The notes: generated from the sequence alone by a model not told the origin. DNA of 64,000 nt from Vibrio maritimus (GCF_021441885.1 NZ_CP090438.1:2108001-2172000); one strand, 5' to 3'. Positions 52,901 to 59,489 are shown, numbered from the stretch's first letter. Program-made: numbers and translations.

Positions 52901-53852
52901 GGGCGACGACACCCGAAGTATCTGAACTCGTGCCGAGGATATTTAGCTGGGTAGCAAATTCTTGATAATCTTCCGCAGACGTTCCTGAGAGGTTGAGGTC
53001 TGGGTTATTAACCACAATCAAGGTGTGCTGTGACAAATCATTTGTGTATATGTCCGCCGTAATATCTACCTGACCAAAGTTCATTTTTTTCGCGACACCA
53101 TTACCATCCACTTCTTGACCATCGAGTACACCATCCGCTCGAATATCGCGATACTGAATGTCAGAGAGATGCATCGATGTGTACAAGGTGCGACTTTCGT
53201 CAGATGGGTACTTGTTGATTAGGTCGCCTGAAAACGAAGAATAAGCCGTAAGTAAGGCACCGTATTTATGTCCTGATTGTGCATAGCTACTTTGCCCACC
53301 TTGGGTGATGTCGATTGGCTTAATTTCATTGACGTCAAAGCCATACATACTTTCAAAGCGTTCTAAAGCGTCATTAATAGCAGATGATGCGGAAACTCCC
53401 GCTTGTACATTGAACTCGGTTAAACCCGACACCATATGTGTCAGCGGCGTCACCATAATAGGTTGCGTTACCCCCTCTTGATAGTTGGCAACACTACTCA
53501 TTGTAAGACTCTTACCATTGCTGACGGTAATAACTTCAGACGTGATTGGATCTCGATAAGCACCACCAAGTGCCTCAACATAGATAGGCATACTTGCTGA
53601 CGTCACTTCAACCTCATAGTTACCCAACTGATCGGTGACCGCGGAGCCAAGATTTCGCCCAACCGTACCATCTTTAAATTCCCACACAGTCACCTTTGAA
53701 CCAGAAACAGGCGCATCAAAAACGACACCATAAACTGTGCCTTTTTTTCGAGAGTTTGGTGAAGCGTCGCTACTATCCCCTCCACCACCGCAAGAAGAAA
53801 TAAATAGAACGAGCAATAAAGATAATAATCGAGAGAAGTAGTGCTTATTCAT
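40902..53852 (-). CDS. Giant surface lipoprotein with tandem Ig-like domains (candidate adhesin)
   Basis: The protein is 4316 residues from ATG 53852. It has a lipoprotein signal with lipobox FISSC (modified Cys21) followed by a glycine-rich spacer. Residues about 40-110 resemble a carboxypeptidase-regulatory/CNA-B-type domain (VYGVVFDAPVSGSKVTVWEF). A helical globular region with DGQEVDGNGV follows. From about 330 onward it is a series of Ig-like beta domains with motifs such as NPTHQVKN, SNGE and FSEEV. Three 399-residue units near the C-terminus are nearly identical. There is no type 1 secretion signal of the RTX kind. It is probably anchored in the outer membrane and displayed, but the export route is unknown. 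It is monocistronic with its own terminator. Confidence 0.8.
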   Translation of the reverse strand: MNKHYFSRLLSLLLVLFISSCGGGGDSSDASPNSRKKGTVYGVVFDAPVSGSKVTVWEFKDGTVGRNLGSAVTDQLGNYEVEVTSASMPIYVEALGGAYRDPITSEVITVSNGKSLTMSSVANYQEGVTQPIMVTPLTHMVSGLTEFNVQAGVSASSAINDALERFESMYGFDVNEIKPIDITQGGQSSYAQSGHKYGALLTAYSSFSGDLINKYPSDESRTLYTSMHLSDIQYRDIRADGVLDGQEVDGNGVAKKMNFGQVDITADIYTNDLSQHTLIVVNNPDLNLSGTSAEDYQEFATQLNILGTSSDTSGVVAPRDMKPIDETPPEISREGGNVLAGADQITLAISDDVGVNDVTVSLELETLDGTIIKSCLESGGEPYCSLDKSEFKRGTRDTKVIVHVDTTELDRLGYADTDGLPYIQSAQLVASADDVLGNIHTDEQSARIPFTWDNVAPVITMTSSPTINSSETTYILTGTIVDSESDIKSVVITQGDDVRSIQCYVAIGEVCSFNEAYDATQFGSSTRFLIEVTDSHDNKSGENFEVRKDNNLPTQTLSYPNASGAQMAFIKIDTNDNRGEVEYFDYSLNTFNESNIGTTSNHLKVDFNYARSGLLEVHDGIDFEDFNQSALAVLHANYIPYIKVVVQDEYDPDNGIIGSSAEDLELTVKYYVKSPTDNDFQYVDEKKSHTGSNVATHAIPHEKIEYNGEGRVSKVTYYIPFVKELLGTEYASVAERSQQKIVLTTKDRSENVSTPKTIYFRTTFDLPTFNVVTPFANANVELKGLNASGKFDSNPVSTCTTKLVEGTLDVATCQLRADLGSYRFLQVQLANPSSGKAYYYQWSNDSNQYREVDLSQSNFGAYFDYTNASDLYISELSAYHTGLFDYIWNSTADHTNSAALSYLEQVNNAIGSGVTNSFFKFDPITTRYATNEDLVSIPTFPGDEYQHRFLVESLVDMASNNVGYTSASYASAFYQDLVHDGKANGVGRSGDIYIGSNRITNDTYRKELASAYYERLVEQYGLSPQLALSFADIIATANPSIDVNGSTVSVFENAGGSIDTTPPDIRVLPNSEQQYGVFYQHPVTQQIFVAGQIDFTAQISDPSGVSNNPPPVFTPVWFVADSPVENDMILSFVPSGDSYNKSYAFNFNSLMYENIAELALKISASDTKQNAYPSDDPFISSFKVDNEFPNVLYKLPDGQAEDAYINITRQKSLNFVVKDVVGDDTSKRQIYFEPKVQGATPVLFEGDSVFAVNTPSSEFSDGQLVLQLCLTCGEGANKLDDGQWTAYVVAEDILGNRVDQTIEGAPAFTVNIDSTAFVVEEVVSSAVLGGNDIWEPTTLFSQDNGSPLGEVKVVYQQDGLPKVELKACGEDNTDAACLLGTQPEIQVQLVADNIKNGSVKHFFYVTAIDTAIPVNTSNEGWYQFSVDIVGPEIKVKSPWASDFSGNGNGNVIGPGFRVNLQSVKDVSEVESLELFQKSEAGDLTAIKKQTFPNSQPQDDHFMSVSASESAQIKTDPNANGRVSMVLKATDKKGFSSETELTQVRYDDQGPSLTLNLFNQESFYYAAGEGYPMVLNARDYDDSSIDAVTDDGVDKNSIRYWIYTGSSRPIGDGAVPTGDALRDIPFKATEEATLDVEAVDIRGNSGSEKFRVKVDNEAPKVEVTEVYSDDTPIEGNVTENKDIKFSVVATDASGIKSVVAKYSYNDNQTETPLTVIEEGNDTWSTILSKDMTKLDGSYDVNFTVEDNVVYPTARFAQNPNTTKISKTLKVLRQGVKLTVATPESFDTYNSAKTLQVTFADPGTEVKITQLECWIRPRIEEDVPQDTEQPYAIVESPPSSGPSCILHGTETIESGATLITRTTAENGATEVQKHSFNSIDVNGPLVQIAQDNDSATFQLTQTNVRRNEDDTSLRLNIPLFISDDLSGVEYTTGDVDGKPLLRVQDDFSFASAPVDCVDPSNDGSKVTCTYSANLLDIFGSVKKEQTVYLGNLADKVGNAPAEQKLITLVIPQGELNLEVTSPAVNADLNGDKLTIEFRYQVYQYSDVVEMQGLVGGSVYSSNSPGGGFRIPAPSQCSDDETWQCTYFEYDLQESEKNSQGLNVGVSIIDSWGKTATKKFAVNTDNTKPVIDSKQGAVRFDPTFATPGKKVTIYVDFNEEVSIPIGTLNRQNVSWLGAEGEYKSTWTGEVVLADVADSDTTVALTVSGFADKAGNVGDTNSTYSLPIQPTITIESFDSAVNNSNINSFTISGTSTRFTPLEDKLDIEFKDETGKTYTQTEVSVRSEGKWNSTINLSDKGLQDGDITITVRGTNSSRVDAASTGEDKFALSTSIPTIDRIEITTDGQLVEHNNETTVVLNFSEKVKQVSARLGNQTVNFAATEEAEVWSGVVTPTLNIGEVEQQLTVLAGYVTPSGNEGAEQSKAFKVKPLIETVDPVMGDDEITPNEADQVVIRGSARGFAVGDTLSVRVKSLVNVADDETRQATIKIDGKWVSEVIDMTGWQEGGIFVTVSGSNSEGVTADNEIHDSASVASQKPPVLEAVTFNPTHQVKNQFVNIEMVFDKPVSGVKAKLGSSEFLVSAVPDSDDKTWSGSVTMPELENADVVTLTVTDYKDVYNNVGVANNLHSIPYSPEMALNTVGNVYEDRADNLTISGTYKYIDKDTSNSNITVTSASNPASQLTKAITFNNDGTWSVTDLDVSDFPEGRVNISFSGTVTVGNGVEVTGGYAPDNESFLLTMLKPTVTSATPVTIEAGKNGIARLEFSEQVAQGKVTISGQPTSLQNSNNVWTATTTGPLTGIELQESVDIVVSGFSSTDTGNVMEVKTDAVDTALVVSGSMSKATYNKVEATTAGATGNAHGVLQGASVAVQILNGDSIEVDKTTATVGSDGQWTTGDWDLSSLSGDYTMKATLDRGAESTDVQQAVTFNTGVPTLENAEFITPTQEQHAKSGETVSVKLTFNTILNSVNATLGGEVVSLTKDADDGSIWSGTVSMPASTSASEVTLTVSSFTDEHGNQGASNSSYALAFTPTLLVTNLPATVNAEQAKSMTISGSYERIFDASGLKLKLASAAGSDETQAKSAVLDSGNKTWSVSGFDISTFPGGDVNLVFEGSVGLSNGVTASKGFIPTAESFKLDQSKPTINSVTKGIIEIDKAGVVNLVFSEEVTVGTATINGMTATPSGSGTSWALTTDSALPKSVQLMETVEVVISDFTSVSSGNVMTEHTESVNTDLLVSAVMNRSTYNKDQAKTAEVTGSVHGVLQGASVTVQILNGDSVEVDKITATVGNDGQWTTGDWDLSSLSGDYTMKATLDRGAESTDVQQAVTFNTGVPTLENAEFITPTQEQHAKSGENVSVKLTFNTIINSVNATLGGEVVSLSKDADDGSIWSGTVSMPASAGASEATLTVSSFTDEHGNQGASDSSYALVFTPTLLVTNLPATVNAEQAKSMTISGSYERISDASGLKLKLASAAGSDETQAKSVVLDSGNKTWSVSGFDISTFPGGDVNLVFEGSVGLSNGVTASKGFIPTAESFKLDQSKPTINSVTKGIIEIDKAGVVNLVFSEEVTAGTATINGMTATPSGSGTNWALTTDSALPKSVQLMETVEVVISDFTSVSSGNVMAEHTESVNTDLIVSAVMSRSTYNKDQAKTAQVTGSVHGVLEGASVTVQILNGDSTEVDKTTATVGSDGQWTTGDWDLSSLSGDYTMKATLDRGAESTDVQQAVTFNTGVPTLENAEFITPTQEQHAKSGETVSVKLTFNTIINSVNATLGGEVVSLTKDADDGSIWSGTVSMPASVGASEATLTVSSFTDEHGNQGASNSSYALAFTPTLLVTNLPATVNAEQAKSMTISGSYERISEASGLKLKLVSAAGSDETQAKSVVLDSGNNTWSVSGFDISTFPGGDVNLVFEGSVGLSTDVSASKGFIPDSESFTLDQSKPTVNSMTSSDIEFNKKGVVNLVFSEKVTAGTATINGIAATPTGNNKNWTLETVSALPKTVQLMETVEVVISGFTSVSSGNAMAELTDSVSTYLFVDAAMSQTSYNKEQAQTAQVTGSAKGVQEGASVTVQILSGDSTVAADTTATVDSDGQWTTGDWDLSGLSGEHSLNVILTRSDGTVKAEQSQILFNTEQPALDTGPELTPSPVVSNGESTVSVGFTTNVTSIESTTVNGLAVTWETTGPAKQWTGTVSLADIYDSQVLLILGTTTDEFGNQLIDSTGYVYNVQPELTIDTITISPETLSATILTGTALGFEQSAWLSIRLNNGTDDVMTDIPATVGENGAWQTSGVDLSTLPSGTYTVVVSGTNNQNIAAVDVVYSGLDL
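41484..41759 (-). repeat. Diverged partial fourth repeat, unit D
   Basis: The phase continues: MSQTSYNKEQ starts exactly 1197 bases after unit C. GASVTVQILSGDST and DGQWTTGDWDLSGLSG still match the head of the repeat, but similarity fades near FNTEQP. This is an older relic of the same module. Confidence 0.7.
41760..42956 (-). repeat. 1197-bp tandem repeat, unit C (residues about 3633-4031)
   Basis: The unit begins at the Met of MSRSTYNKDQ. Its first two thirds match units A and B closely. From about STDVSASKGF onward the match declines, so homogenisation did not reach the distal part. Confidence 0.88.
42957..44153 (-). repeat. 1197-bp tandem repeat, unit B (residues about 3234-3632)
   Basis: The unit begins at the Met of MNRSTYNKDQ. 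It is nearly identical to units A and C at the DNA level, with scattered single-base changes, many of them silent. This indicates recent duplication or ongoing gene conversion. Confidence 0.9.
44154..45350 (-). repeat. 1197-bp tandem repeat, unit A (residues about 2835-3233)
   Basis: This is the first of three units of exactly 1197 bases (399 codons). The unit begins at the Met of MSKATYNK. Landmarks such as accctgaaatcgtcatcgac recur at 42311, 43508 and 44705 with no insertion or deletion. Each unit holds about four Ig-like domains, including VPTLENAEFITPTQEQHAKS and TLGGEVVSL. Confidence 0.9.
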
Positions 53853-54070
53853 ACAAATCACATTGAATTAAATTTCACGCGATTATATTATTTTTATCAA
53901 CTTTCTCAATCTGACAAAATGACAGGTAATTAATGCATAAAAACTATATATTTAATGACATTAACCTTGAATATTAACCGTAAGATTAAAATATGCACCA
54001 CCCTCGTAAAAATATAACTATTTCAAGAAGAAAAAACGGCAAAAATAATTGTAAGTATATTTGATACGCT

Positions 54071-54083
54071 CACAGCTGCTGTG
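54071..54083. promoter_or_regulatory. Palindrome in the divergent region before the M23 peptidase gene
   Basis: CACAGCTGCTGTG is a perfect 13-bp palindrome (one central base), 59 bases before the peptidase ATG and 219 bases before the giant lipoprotein start. The rest of 53853-54141 is AT-rich with nothing else recognised. Confidence 0.35.
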
Positions 54084-54141
54084 CATAATACCCTTCAATC
54101 ATAAGTCAATATCATAATAATTCCAGTAACCTACGTTAGTT

Positions 54142-55143
54142 ATGCTTCAAAATCAGTTACAAACTCTGGCAAAGAGCCTAAGATTCGAGCCTTATGAGAA
54201 ATGGAATAGCACCAATTCCTTTTTACTCGTTTGTGCATTTTTTGCTATCGCAGTCCCGTTGACAGTGATTAGCACACTAAACCGTAATAATTCATCGAGC
54301 ACTCCACTCAAAGAGGTTATAAGCTATAGTACATCATATGAGATTCAATCATTTGAAATGCCACCTTCTCCTATCGACAATCATTATACTGGTGAAGTTA
54401 AAGGCTCTTTTTTTATATCTGCATTAGAAGCTGGTTTAAGTAGTCAGCAAGTCAATAAGCTTTTCAACAAACTGACTGGTCATTTTGACTTTTTCTCGTC
54501 TGTTGAAGAGGGCGGCAGGTTTGTCGTTAGTACCGAGTTGGGTAATAAAAGCTCGTTCACCGGCTTTTTGTATCAGAACCACAAGGGGGACTTTATCGCC
54601 ATACTGCACAAAAATGGAAGGCTATATAATGCCAAAGCAGAGCCCCTAAACCCTTTATTCTTAACTAACCCAACTTTTTCCAAATACCCAATAAGCTCAC
54701 ACTTTGATCCCTATCGAGTCCATCCAGTAACAAGGCGCACTGTGCCTCATAATGGTACTGATTATATGCTGCCTGTTGGGAGTAGTGTTGTCAGTGTCGG
54801 TTCAGGCACAATCGTTGCCGCTCGTTATGACAAATACGCGGGTAACTACATCACGATTCGGCATACCGACAATTACCTATCTAGATACTTACATCTGTCT
54901 AAGATTCTGGTTTTGGTTGGCGATGAAGTACATGCCGGGCAAAAAATAGCTCAAAGTGGTAATACAGGCAGAACGACAGGCGCACACTTACACTTTGAGC
55001 TACTCAAAAATGGGAGACCTATCGACTTTGTGGAATGGAGTGATAAGAATCGCGGAAGTGCATTTGAAGCTGGACTATCACCAAGCGAAAGGCAAGATGT
55101 AGTCCATACTGCTAAGGGCTTACTCAACAAGATAAGAAACTAA
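54142..55143 (+). CDS. M23-family (LytM) peptidoglycan endopeptidase
   Basis: The 333-residue protein has one N-terminal membrane helix (about 28-47, SFLLVCAFFAIAVPLTVIST) that anchors it facing the periplasm. A middle region of OapA/MepM-like type follows, then a C-terminal LytM domain. The zinc ligands are visible: His203 and Asp207 in HNGTD, and His284 in GAHLHFE. It should cleave peptide cross-links in the cell wall, like the Vibrio Shy endopeptidases, though which one cannot be told. It is divergent from the giant lipoprotein gene and ended by a strong bidirectional terminator. Confidence 0.88.
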   Translation: MLQNQLQTLAKSLRFEPYEKWNSTNSFLLVCAFFAIAVPLTVISTLNRNNSSSTPLKEVISYSTSYEIQSFEMPPSPIDNHYTGEVKGSFFISALEAGLSSQQVNKLFNKLTGHFDFFSSVEEGGRFVVSTELGNKSSFTGFLYQNHKGDFIAILHKNGRLYNAKAEPLNPLFLTNPTFSKYPISSHFDPYRVHPVTRRTVPHNGTDYMLPVGSSVVSVGSGTIVAARYDKYAGNYITIRHTDNYLSRYLHLSKILVLVGDEVHAGQKIAQSGNTGRTTGAHLHFELLKNGRPIDFVEWSDKNRGSAFEAGLSPSERQDVVHTAKGLLNKIRN

Positions 55144-55190
55144 TTTGATCACTCTGCGGTTTACGCTGCATTCATTCCAAGAGGACGAAA

Positions 55191-55219
55191 AAAAGCGCAA
55201 ACCATAGGTTTGCGCTTTT
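55191..55219. terminator. Bidirectional terminator between the M23 gene and proV
   Basis: AAAAGCGCAAACC (55191-55203) pairs exactly with GGTTTGCGCTTTT (55207-55219) over 13 bases with a 3-base loop, flanked by A and T runs. It serves the two converging units. Confidence 0.9.
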
Positions 55220-55281
55220 CAGTTTACATTCAGTTCACCGGACTACAGCCTAGACGCTTCGGTCACTATGACCATCTTGGC

Positions 55282-56544
55282 TTAAGCAGCCCCTTTATCC
55301 GACAAGCGCTCCTCGATCGTTGCATCATCGCTCTCAGGAGACTCACTCGTAGTACTGTCACTCAGTACCTCTGCAAGCGTCGACTTCGATAAATGGCCTT
55401 GTAGGTCACCATTATCATCAACAACAGGAAGTGGATGGTCACTGTCTAGCGTTTCAGGAATGACTTCTTCAAGCAGAGCATCACTTTGAACGGCTGGTAC
55501 GTCATCTAACAAGTCTTCCGGTATCTCTTTGTGATAATCGTTTTTGTTCACTTGCTCTAATGTTTCTTGAGTAATGACACCTTGGTATCCATCATCGTTG
55601 ACAACATATCCGTAATCTTCTGAAGATTTACGCATCTGACTGATGGCCTCGCCTAATGTCTCCGCGGTGATACGCAAAACAGGAGGTTGCATGACAGTTT
55701 CAACGGTCAGTGCTCGAGCTCGATTCACATCTTTAACAAACGCTTCTACATAATCGTCTGCTGGGTTAAGCAGGATATCGACAGGCTTGTCTTGCTGCAC
55801 AACGACACCGTCGCGCAAGATGGCGATACGGTCACCGATACGAAGTGCTTCATCTAAATCATGGGTAATGAAAATGATGGTTTTGTGGAGCTTTTCCTGA
55901 AGTTCGATTAGCTGATCTTGCATTTCACTGCGAATAAGCGGATCGAGTGCGGAGAAGGCTTCGTCCATCAACAGGATCTCAGCATCAGTACACAGTGCTC
56001 GCGCAAGTCCAACCCGCTGTTGTTGTCCGCCAGACAACTGGCTAGGATACTGAGCTTCATAGCCTTCTAGACCAACGGTTTTTATCCAACACTTTGCAGT
56101 GTCTAACCGTTTTGCCTTTTCCATCCCTTGGATTTGTAAACCATAGGCGACGTTATCAATCACGGTTTTGTGCGGAAGTAAGCCAAAGCGCTGGAATACC
56201 ATTGACATCTTGTGGCGTCGAAACTCACGCAGTTCTTTGTCAGAGAGCTTCATGACATCGGAACCATCAACAATGATCTCTCCTTCACTTGGGTCAATAA
56301 GACGATTGAAGTGTCGAATGAGTGTCGATTTTCCCGAGCCAGATAGCCCCATAATCACGAAGATTTCTCCCGGATAGACATCTAGGTTGATGTCTTTAAG
56401 ACCGAGTGTGTGACCCGTGCGTGCTAGGAGGTCATCTTTTGATTCGCCATCCTTCACGGCTTGAAGGAAGGACTTATCTTTAGGACCAAATATCTTATAC
56501 AGATTCTTAATTTGAATCATTGGTTGAGGTTGAGTAGTGCTCAT
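55282..56544 (-). CDS. proV: Glycine betaine/proline ABC transporter ATPase ProV
   Basis: ProV powers uptake of betaine or proline as an osmoprotectant. The 420-residue protein begins with the ProV-specific MIQIKNLYKIFG, has Walker A GLSGSGKST at about residue 70, signature LSGGQQQRV and Walker B ILLMDEAFSALD. Two C-terminal CBS-type regions, which in this family sense ionic strength, are present (about 285-400), followed by an acidic tail. The ATG overlaps the proW stop by one base (TAATG). It is the last gene of the proX-proW-proV unit. Confidence 0.93.
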   Translation of the reverse strand: MSTTQPQPMIQIKNLYKIFGPKDKSFLQAVKDGESKDDLLARTGHTLGLKDINLDVYPGEIFVIMGLSGSGKSTLIRHFNRLIDPSEGEIIVDGSDVMKLSDKELREFRRHKMSMVFQRFGLLPHKTVIDNVAYGLQIQGMEKAKRLDTAKCWIKTVGLEGYEAQYPSQLSGGQQQRVGLARALCTDAEILLMDEAFSALDPLIRSEMQDQLIELQEKLHKTIIFITHDLDEALRIGDRIAILRDGVVVQQDKPVDILLNPADDYVEAFVKDVNRARALTVETVMQPPVLRITAETLGEAISQMRKSSEDYGYVVNDDGYQGVITQETLEQVNKNDYHKEIPEDLLDDVPAVQSDALLEEVIPETLDSDHPLPVVDDNGDLQGHLSKSTLAEVLSDSTTSESPESDDATIEERLSDKGAA

Positions 56545-57437
56545 TATTCTCTACCTCCTAAGTGAGCTTGGGTACGTTTTGCATAGCTTTGTGAAACACG
56601 GTCAAAAATGATGGCAAGCGCCACAATAGCAAGACCATTAAGTAAACCAAGCGTGAAATATTGGTTGGTAATGGATTTTAGAACTGGCTGCCCTAACCCC
56701 TTCACACCGATCATCGATGCAATCACGACCATCGCAAGTGCCATCATGATAGTTTGGTTGATACCCGCCATGATGTTAGGCATTGCCAACGGCACCTGCA
56801 CACCAAAAAGGCGCTGGGCTGGGCTGGCGCCGTATGCGGTGGCGGCTTCTAGTACTTCTTTATCTACGAGTCGAATCCCTAAATCAGTCAAACGTATGAC
56901 TGGTGGAATCGCGTAGATCACAACAGCAATGACGCCAGGGATTTTACCTATACCAAGCAGCATGACGACAGGAATCAAATACACAAACGCTGGCATGGTC
57001 TGCATTATGTCAAGTATAGGGGTAATGATGGCTCTGGCTTTTTTGGACTGAGCCATGAGAATCCCTGTGGGTATCCCGAGGGCTATTGCGAGCATGGTTG
57101 AGACTAATATGATGCTCATGGTTCGCATCGTATTGTCCCACATGCCGAAGAAGCCGATAACAAAGAAGGCGATACCTACAGAAGCGCTGAGTTTCCAAGA
57201 TCGACTCGCGACATAAGCGAGACCAACCAAAATACCAATGATTAGCCACCATGGGCTAGAAAGCAGTAGCTTCTCGAACCAAATCAAAAAGCTTAATAAT
57301 GGGTCAAATAGAGATTCGATGGTGTCGCCATACTCTCGAGAGAAGTCTCGATAGGCACCATCTAGCGTTTTTCGTATTTCTAGTAGTTGTTTGCGGTCTA
57401 ACTGAGGTATTTCACTCAACCACGTGGCATTAGACAT
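56544..57437 (-). CDS. proW: Glycine betaine/proline ABC transporter permease ProW
   Basis: This is the inner-membrane permease of the ProXWV importer. The 297-residue protein has an N-terminal extension of about 60 residues, several membrane helices, and the EAA loop DKEVLEAATAYGASPAQRLFGVQVPLAMPNI (abbreviated here; about residues 190-222) that docks with ProV. AAGGAG lies 6 bases before the ATG. It follows proX after 129 bases containing a hairpin. Confidence 0.93.
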   Translation of the reverse strand: MSNATWLSEIPQLDRKQLLEIRKTLDGAYRDFSREYGDTIESLFDPLLSFLIWFEKLLLSSPWWLIIGILVGLAYVASRSWKLSASVGIAFFVIGFFGMWDNTMRTMSIILVSTMLAIALGIPTGILMAQSKKARAIITPILDIMQTMPAFVYLIPVVMLLGIGKIPGVIAVVIYAIPPVIRLTDLGIRLVDKEVLEAATAYGASPAQRLFGVQVPLAMPNIMAGINQTIMMALAMVVIASMIGVKGLGQPVLKSITNQYFTLGLLNGLAIVALAIIFDRVSQSYAKRTQAHLGGRE

Positions 57438-57526
57438 CTGTTACTCCTTGATTACTTCTGCCATAAGCAGCGAACAGCGCTGCTTTGTGTTCGCATTCAA
57501 AAATGGCGAACTTGTATCAATTAATT

Positions 57527-57550
57527 AAGGGGCTATCCCTCTAGCCCCTT
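57527..57550 (-). terminator. Attenuator-like hairpin between proX and proW
   Basis: AAGGGGCTA (57527-57535) and TAGCCCCTT (57542-57550) pair over 9 bases with a 6-base loop; AATTAATTG follows on the minus strand, not a T-run. It lies 16 bases after the proX stop and may protect proX mRNA and lower proWV readthrough. Confidence 0.55.
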
Positions 57551-57566
57551 TTACTACCGACTCGGT

Positions 57567-58577
57567 TTATAGTTCATCTACTGCTTTTTGTACTTTTGCA
57601 GCGACATCAGGTGTTAACCATGTAGACCACGTTGACTTGTACTCTTTCATAAAGTGCTCAACAGCGTATTCGCCATCGGCTTGCTCGTCTTCCATCCAAG
57701 CCAAAAGACCATTCATTTGTGCGTTGGTAAACTCACGCTTAGCAAAGTACTCCATTGCCTCTGGAGAGCGCTTAGCGAAGTCCGTGGTAACAACCGTTTC
57801 CACGATTGATGGTGGATACATAGTTGCTTTAGGCTCTAGACAAGTTTCTTGAGTGATACACTCTTTAAACATCGTCTCATCAACACCACTACCGAAGTCG
57901 ACTTTAACCATTTTGTACTTACCTAGAACGGCTGTCGGTGCCCAGTAGTAACCAAACCACGCTTCTTCGCGCTCATAAGCTTTAGCAATTGAGCCTGAAA
58001 GACCCGCACCTGACCCTGGATCGATAACTTCAAATCCTTTTTCTTCCATACCTAGTGCAGTGAATAGATTGCCAGCAGAGATTTGGCAGTTCCAACCAGC
58101 AGGACAAGAATAAAATGCTGATTTGCTTGGATCTTCTGGGTGCTTAAACATTTTAGCGTTGGCTAACACTCCCTCAATCGTTGCCATTGACGGGTCTTTG
58201 GCAACCATATACTCAGGAACCCAAAACCCCTCTTCGCCACCATCGGTTAGAGTGGTACCTGCGTATTGAATTTGACCTTCTTTCACGCCCATATCCAGTG
58301 CTTCACGCATAGAGTTACTCCAAAACTCTGGCGCAATATCTGGCTGGCCTTTAGAGATCATAGAAGCACCCGTTGGTTGGGTATCACCAGGTACAAGCTC
58401 AGCGTCGCAATCGAATCCGTGTTGAAGTATGAATTTGTCGACATTCGCGATGAGGGTTGCAGAGTTCCAGTTCATATCCGCAATGGTGACTGCACCACAC
58501 TCGTCAGCTGAGGCAGTTTGAAGAGAACTTGCAGCGAGAAGAGACGAAAACAATAACGTCCTAGTTAAGTTTTTCAT
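57567..58577 (-). CDS. proX: Glycine betaine/proline-binding periplasmic protein ProX
   Basis: ProX delivers betaine or proline to ProWV. The 336-residue protein has a signal peptide (MKNLTRTLLFSSLLAASSLQ, cleavage near ASA-DE). The OpuAC-type ligand domain carries several Trp residues that would form the aromatic betaine cage (for example EFWSNSMREAL and AWFGYYWAPTAVLG). ATG 58577 follows GGAA by 6 bases; an ATG at 58589 lacks a site. It is first in the operon. Its promoter must lie in or near the pseudogene remnant immediately upstream. Confidence 0.93.
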   Translation of the reverse strand: MKNLTRTLLFSSLLAASSLQTASADECGAVTIADMNWNSATLIANVDKFILQHGFDCDAELVPGDTQPTGASMISKGQPDIAPEFWSNSMREALDMGVKEGQIQYAGTTLTDGGEEGFWVPEYMVAKDPSMATIEGVLANAKMFKHPEDPSKSAFYSCPAGWNCQISAGNLFTALGMEEKGFEVIDPGSGAGLSGSIAKAYEREEAWFGYYWAPTAVLGKYKMVKVDFGSGVDETMFKECITQETCLEPKATMYPPSIVETVVTTDFAKRSPEAMEYFAKREFTNAQMNGLLAWMEDEQADGEYAVEHFMKEYKSTWSTWLTPDVAAKVQKAVDEL

Positions 58578-58589
58578 AGTAATTTCCAT

Positions 58590-59129
58590 ATTGGTTTTTC
58601 AATAAGTGTATGAACAGTGGGTTATTATTACAAATTTCATTTACATTCTGTTTACAACCAAAAGTCTTCGCCTTAACGGCGATGCTTGCGTTGCGCATGA
58701 TAACTCTGGATGTCAGCACGCCTTTAGCGCTCATGCCTCTATGACAGGTTTCTCCATGGTCGTAGTTAAGGTTGTTAAGAATGTTATCTGGAAGAGTGAT
58801 CTGCACTACATTGTCATTTTGAAGACCAATCAGTGCTTGTTGCATTGCGCGTGGGATAAACGGACTCGAAGCCGAAAAAGCCTCATCCGTCGATAGCATA
58901 TTTGGTTCAGAATCGAGAGCACGAGTTAGACTTACACAACTAGTCATATCGTCCTACTGTTCATCAGAGATTGTTTAAGCGTAAGCACTCCGGTCCGCGT
59001 ACTCAAATGCAGAAAACGGCGCTCGATTACGTGTGCAACGCTCGTTCTATCAACATCGAGTGCGAGCATCCTTCCTGTGTTATCCCCAAACAATGTGTGT
59101 CGTCCCTTAACTTCCAGAATGGGATCCAT
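58590..59129 (-). pseudogene. Decayed proV-like ATPase gene
   Basis: Two pieces in different frames resemble ProV. The first (59129 to about 59000) reads MDPILEVKGRHTLFGD, matching the ProV N-terminus. The second (about 58947 to 58640) reads VSLTRAL, then MLSTDEAFSASSPFIPRAM, corresponding to the signature-to-Walker B region VGLARAL...MDEAFSALDPLIRSEM. It continues with NVVQITLPDNILNN and MSAKGVLTSRVIMRNA, matching the post-D-loop and CBS start. The Walker A region and the H-loop segment are deleted and there is a frame change. The remnant abuts proX, so it is probably a relic of a second betaine transporter. Confidence 0.75.
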
Positions 59130-59224
59130 GTTGAGCTGTCCTTAAAAGCACTTTGTAATGTAACGTTTAGCACTCTAAGTAAACCAGAGCACAAATTCAA
59201 GGTATGACATTCTGTTAACAATAA

Positions 59225-59250
59225 AAAAGCACCCATAAACAGGTGCTTTT
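59225..59250 (-). terminator. Terminator of the glpABC operon
   Basis: AAAAGCACC (59225-59233) and GGTGCTTTT (59242-59250) pair over 9 bases with an 8-base loop. On the minus strand the stem runs into TTTTTTAT. It lies about 240 bases after glpC. The sequence 59251-59489 holds nothing else recognised. Confidence 0.75.
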
Positions 59251-59489
59251 GATTGACCATTAAACGTCACCAACACAAGGTAAGGCATTGTTAATAATAG
59301 AAATTATTAGGCATGTTATTCCCAAACCTTGATGGACTGCAAATTATTTTAAGTTTTTGATATCAAACGCAACAATTAGCAACCACTTGACAAATGAGAG
59401 GCAATGCAAATTACAGCGAAATATTTATTTAGTACTCTAACTTTTTATGTTCAAATCAACATTAAACAAAGCATTAAAACCAACTAACA

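Noticed and set aside
54060..54141. Zur box before the M23 peptidase (as for ShyB)
   Set aside because: No GTTATAACAT-like core is present; only a CACAGC palindrome is seen.
55210..55392. 60-codon forward frame
   Set aside because: It starts inside a terminator hairpin and is antisense to the end of proV.
58606..58896. 96-codon forward frame
   Set aside because: It is antisense to the decayed proV, whose sequence resembles ProV on the minus strand; no ribosome binding site.
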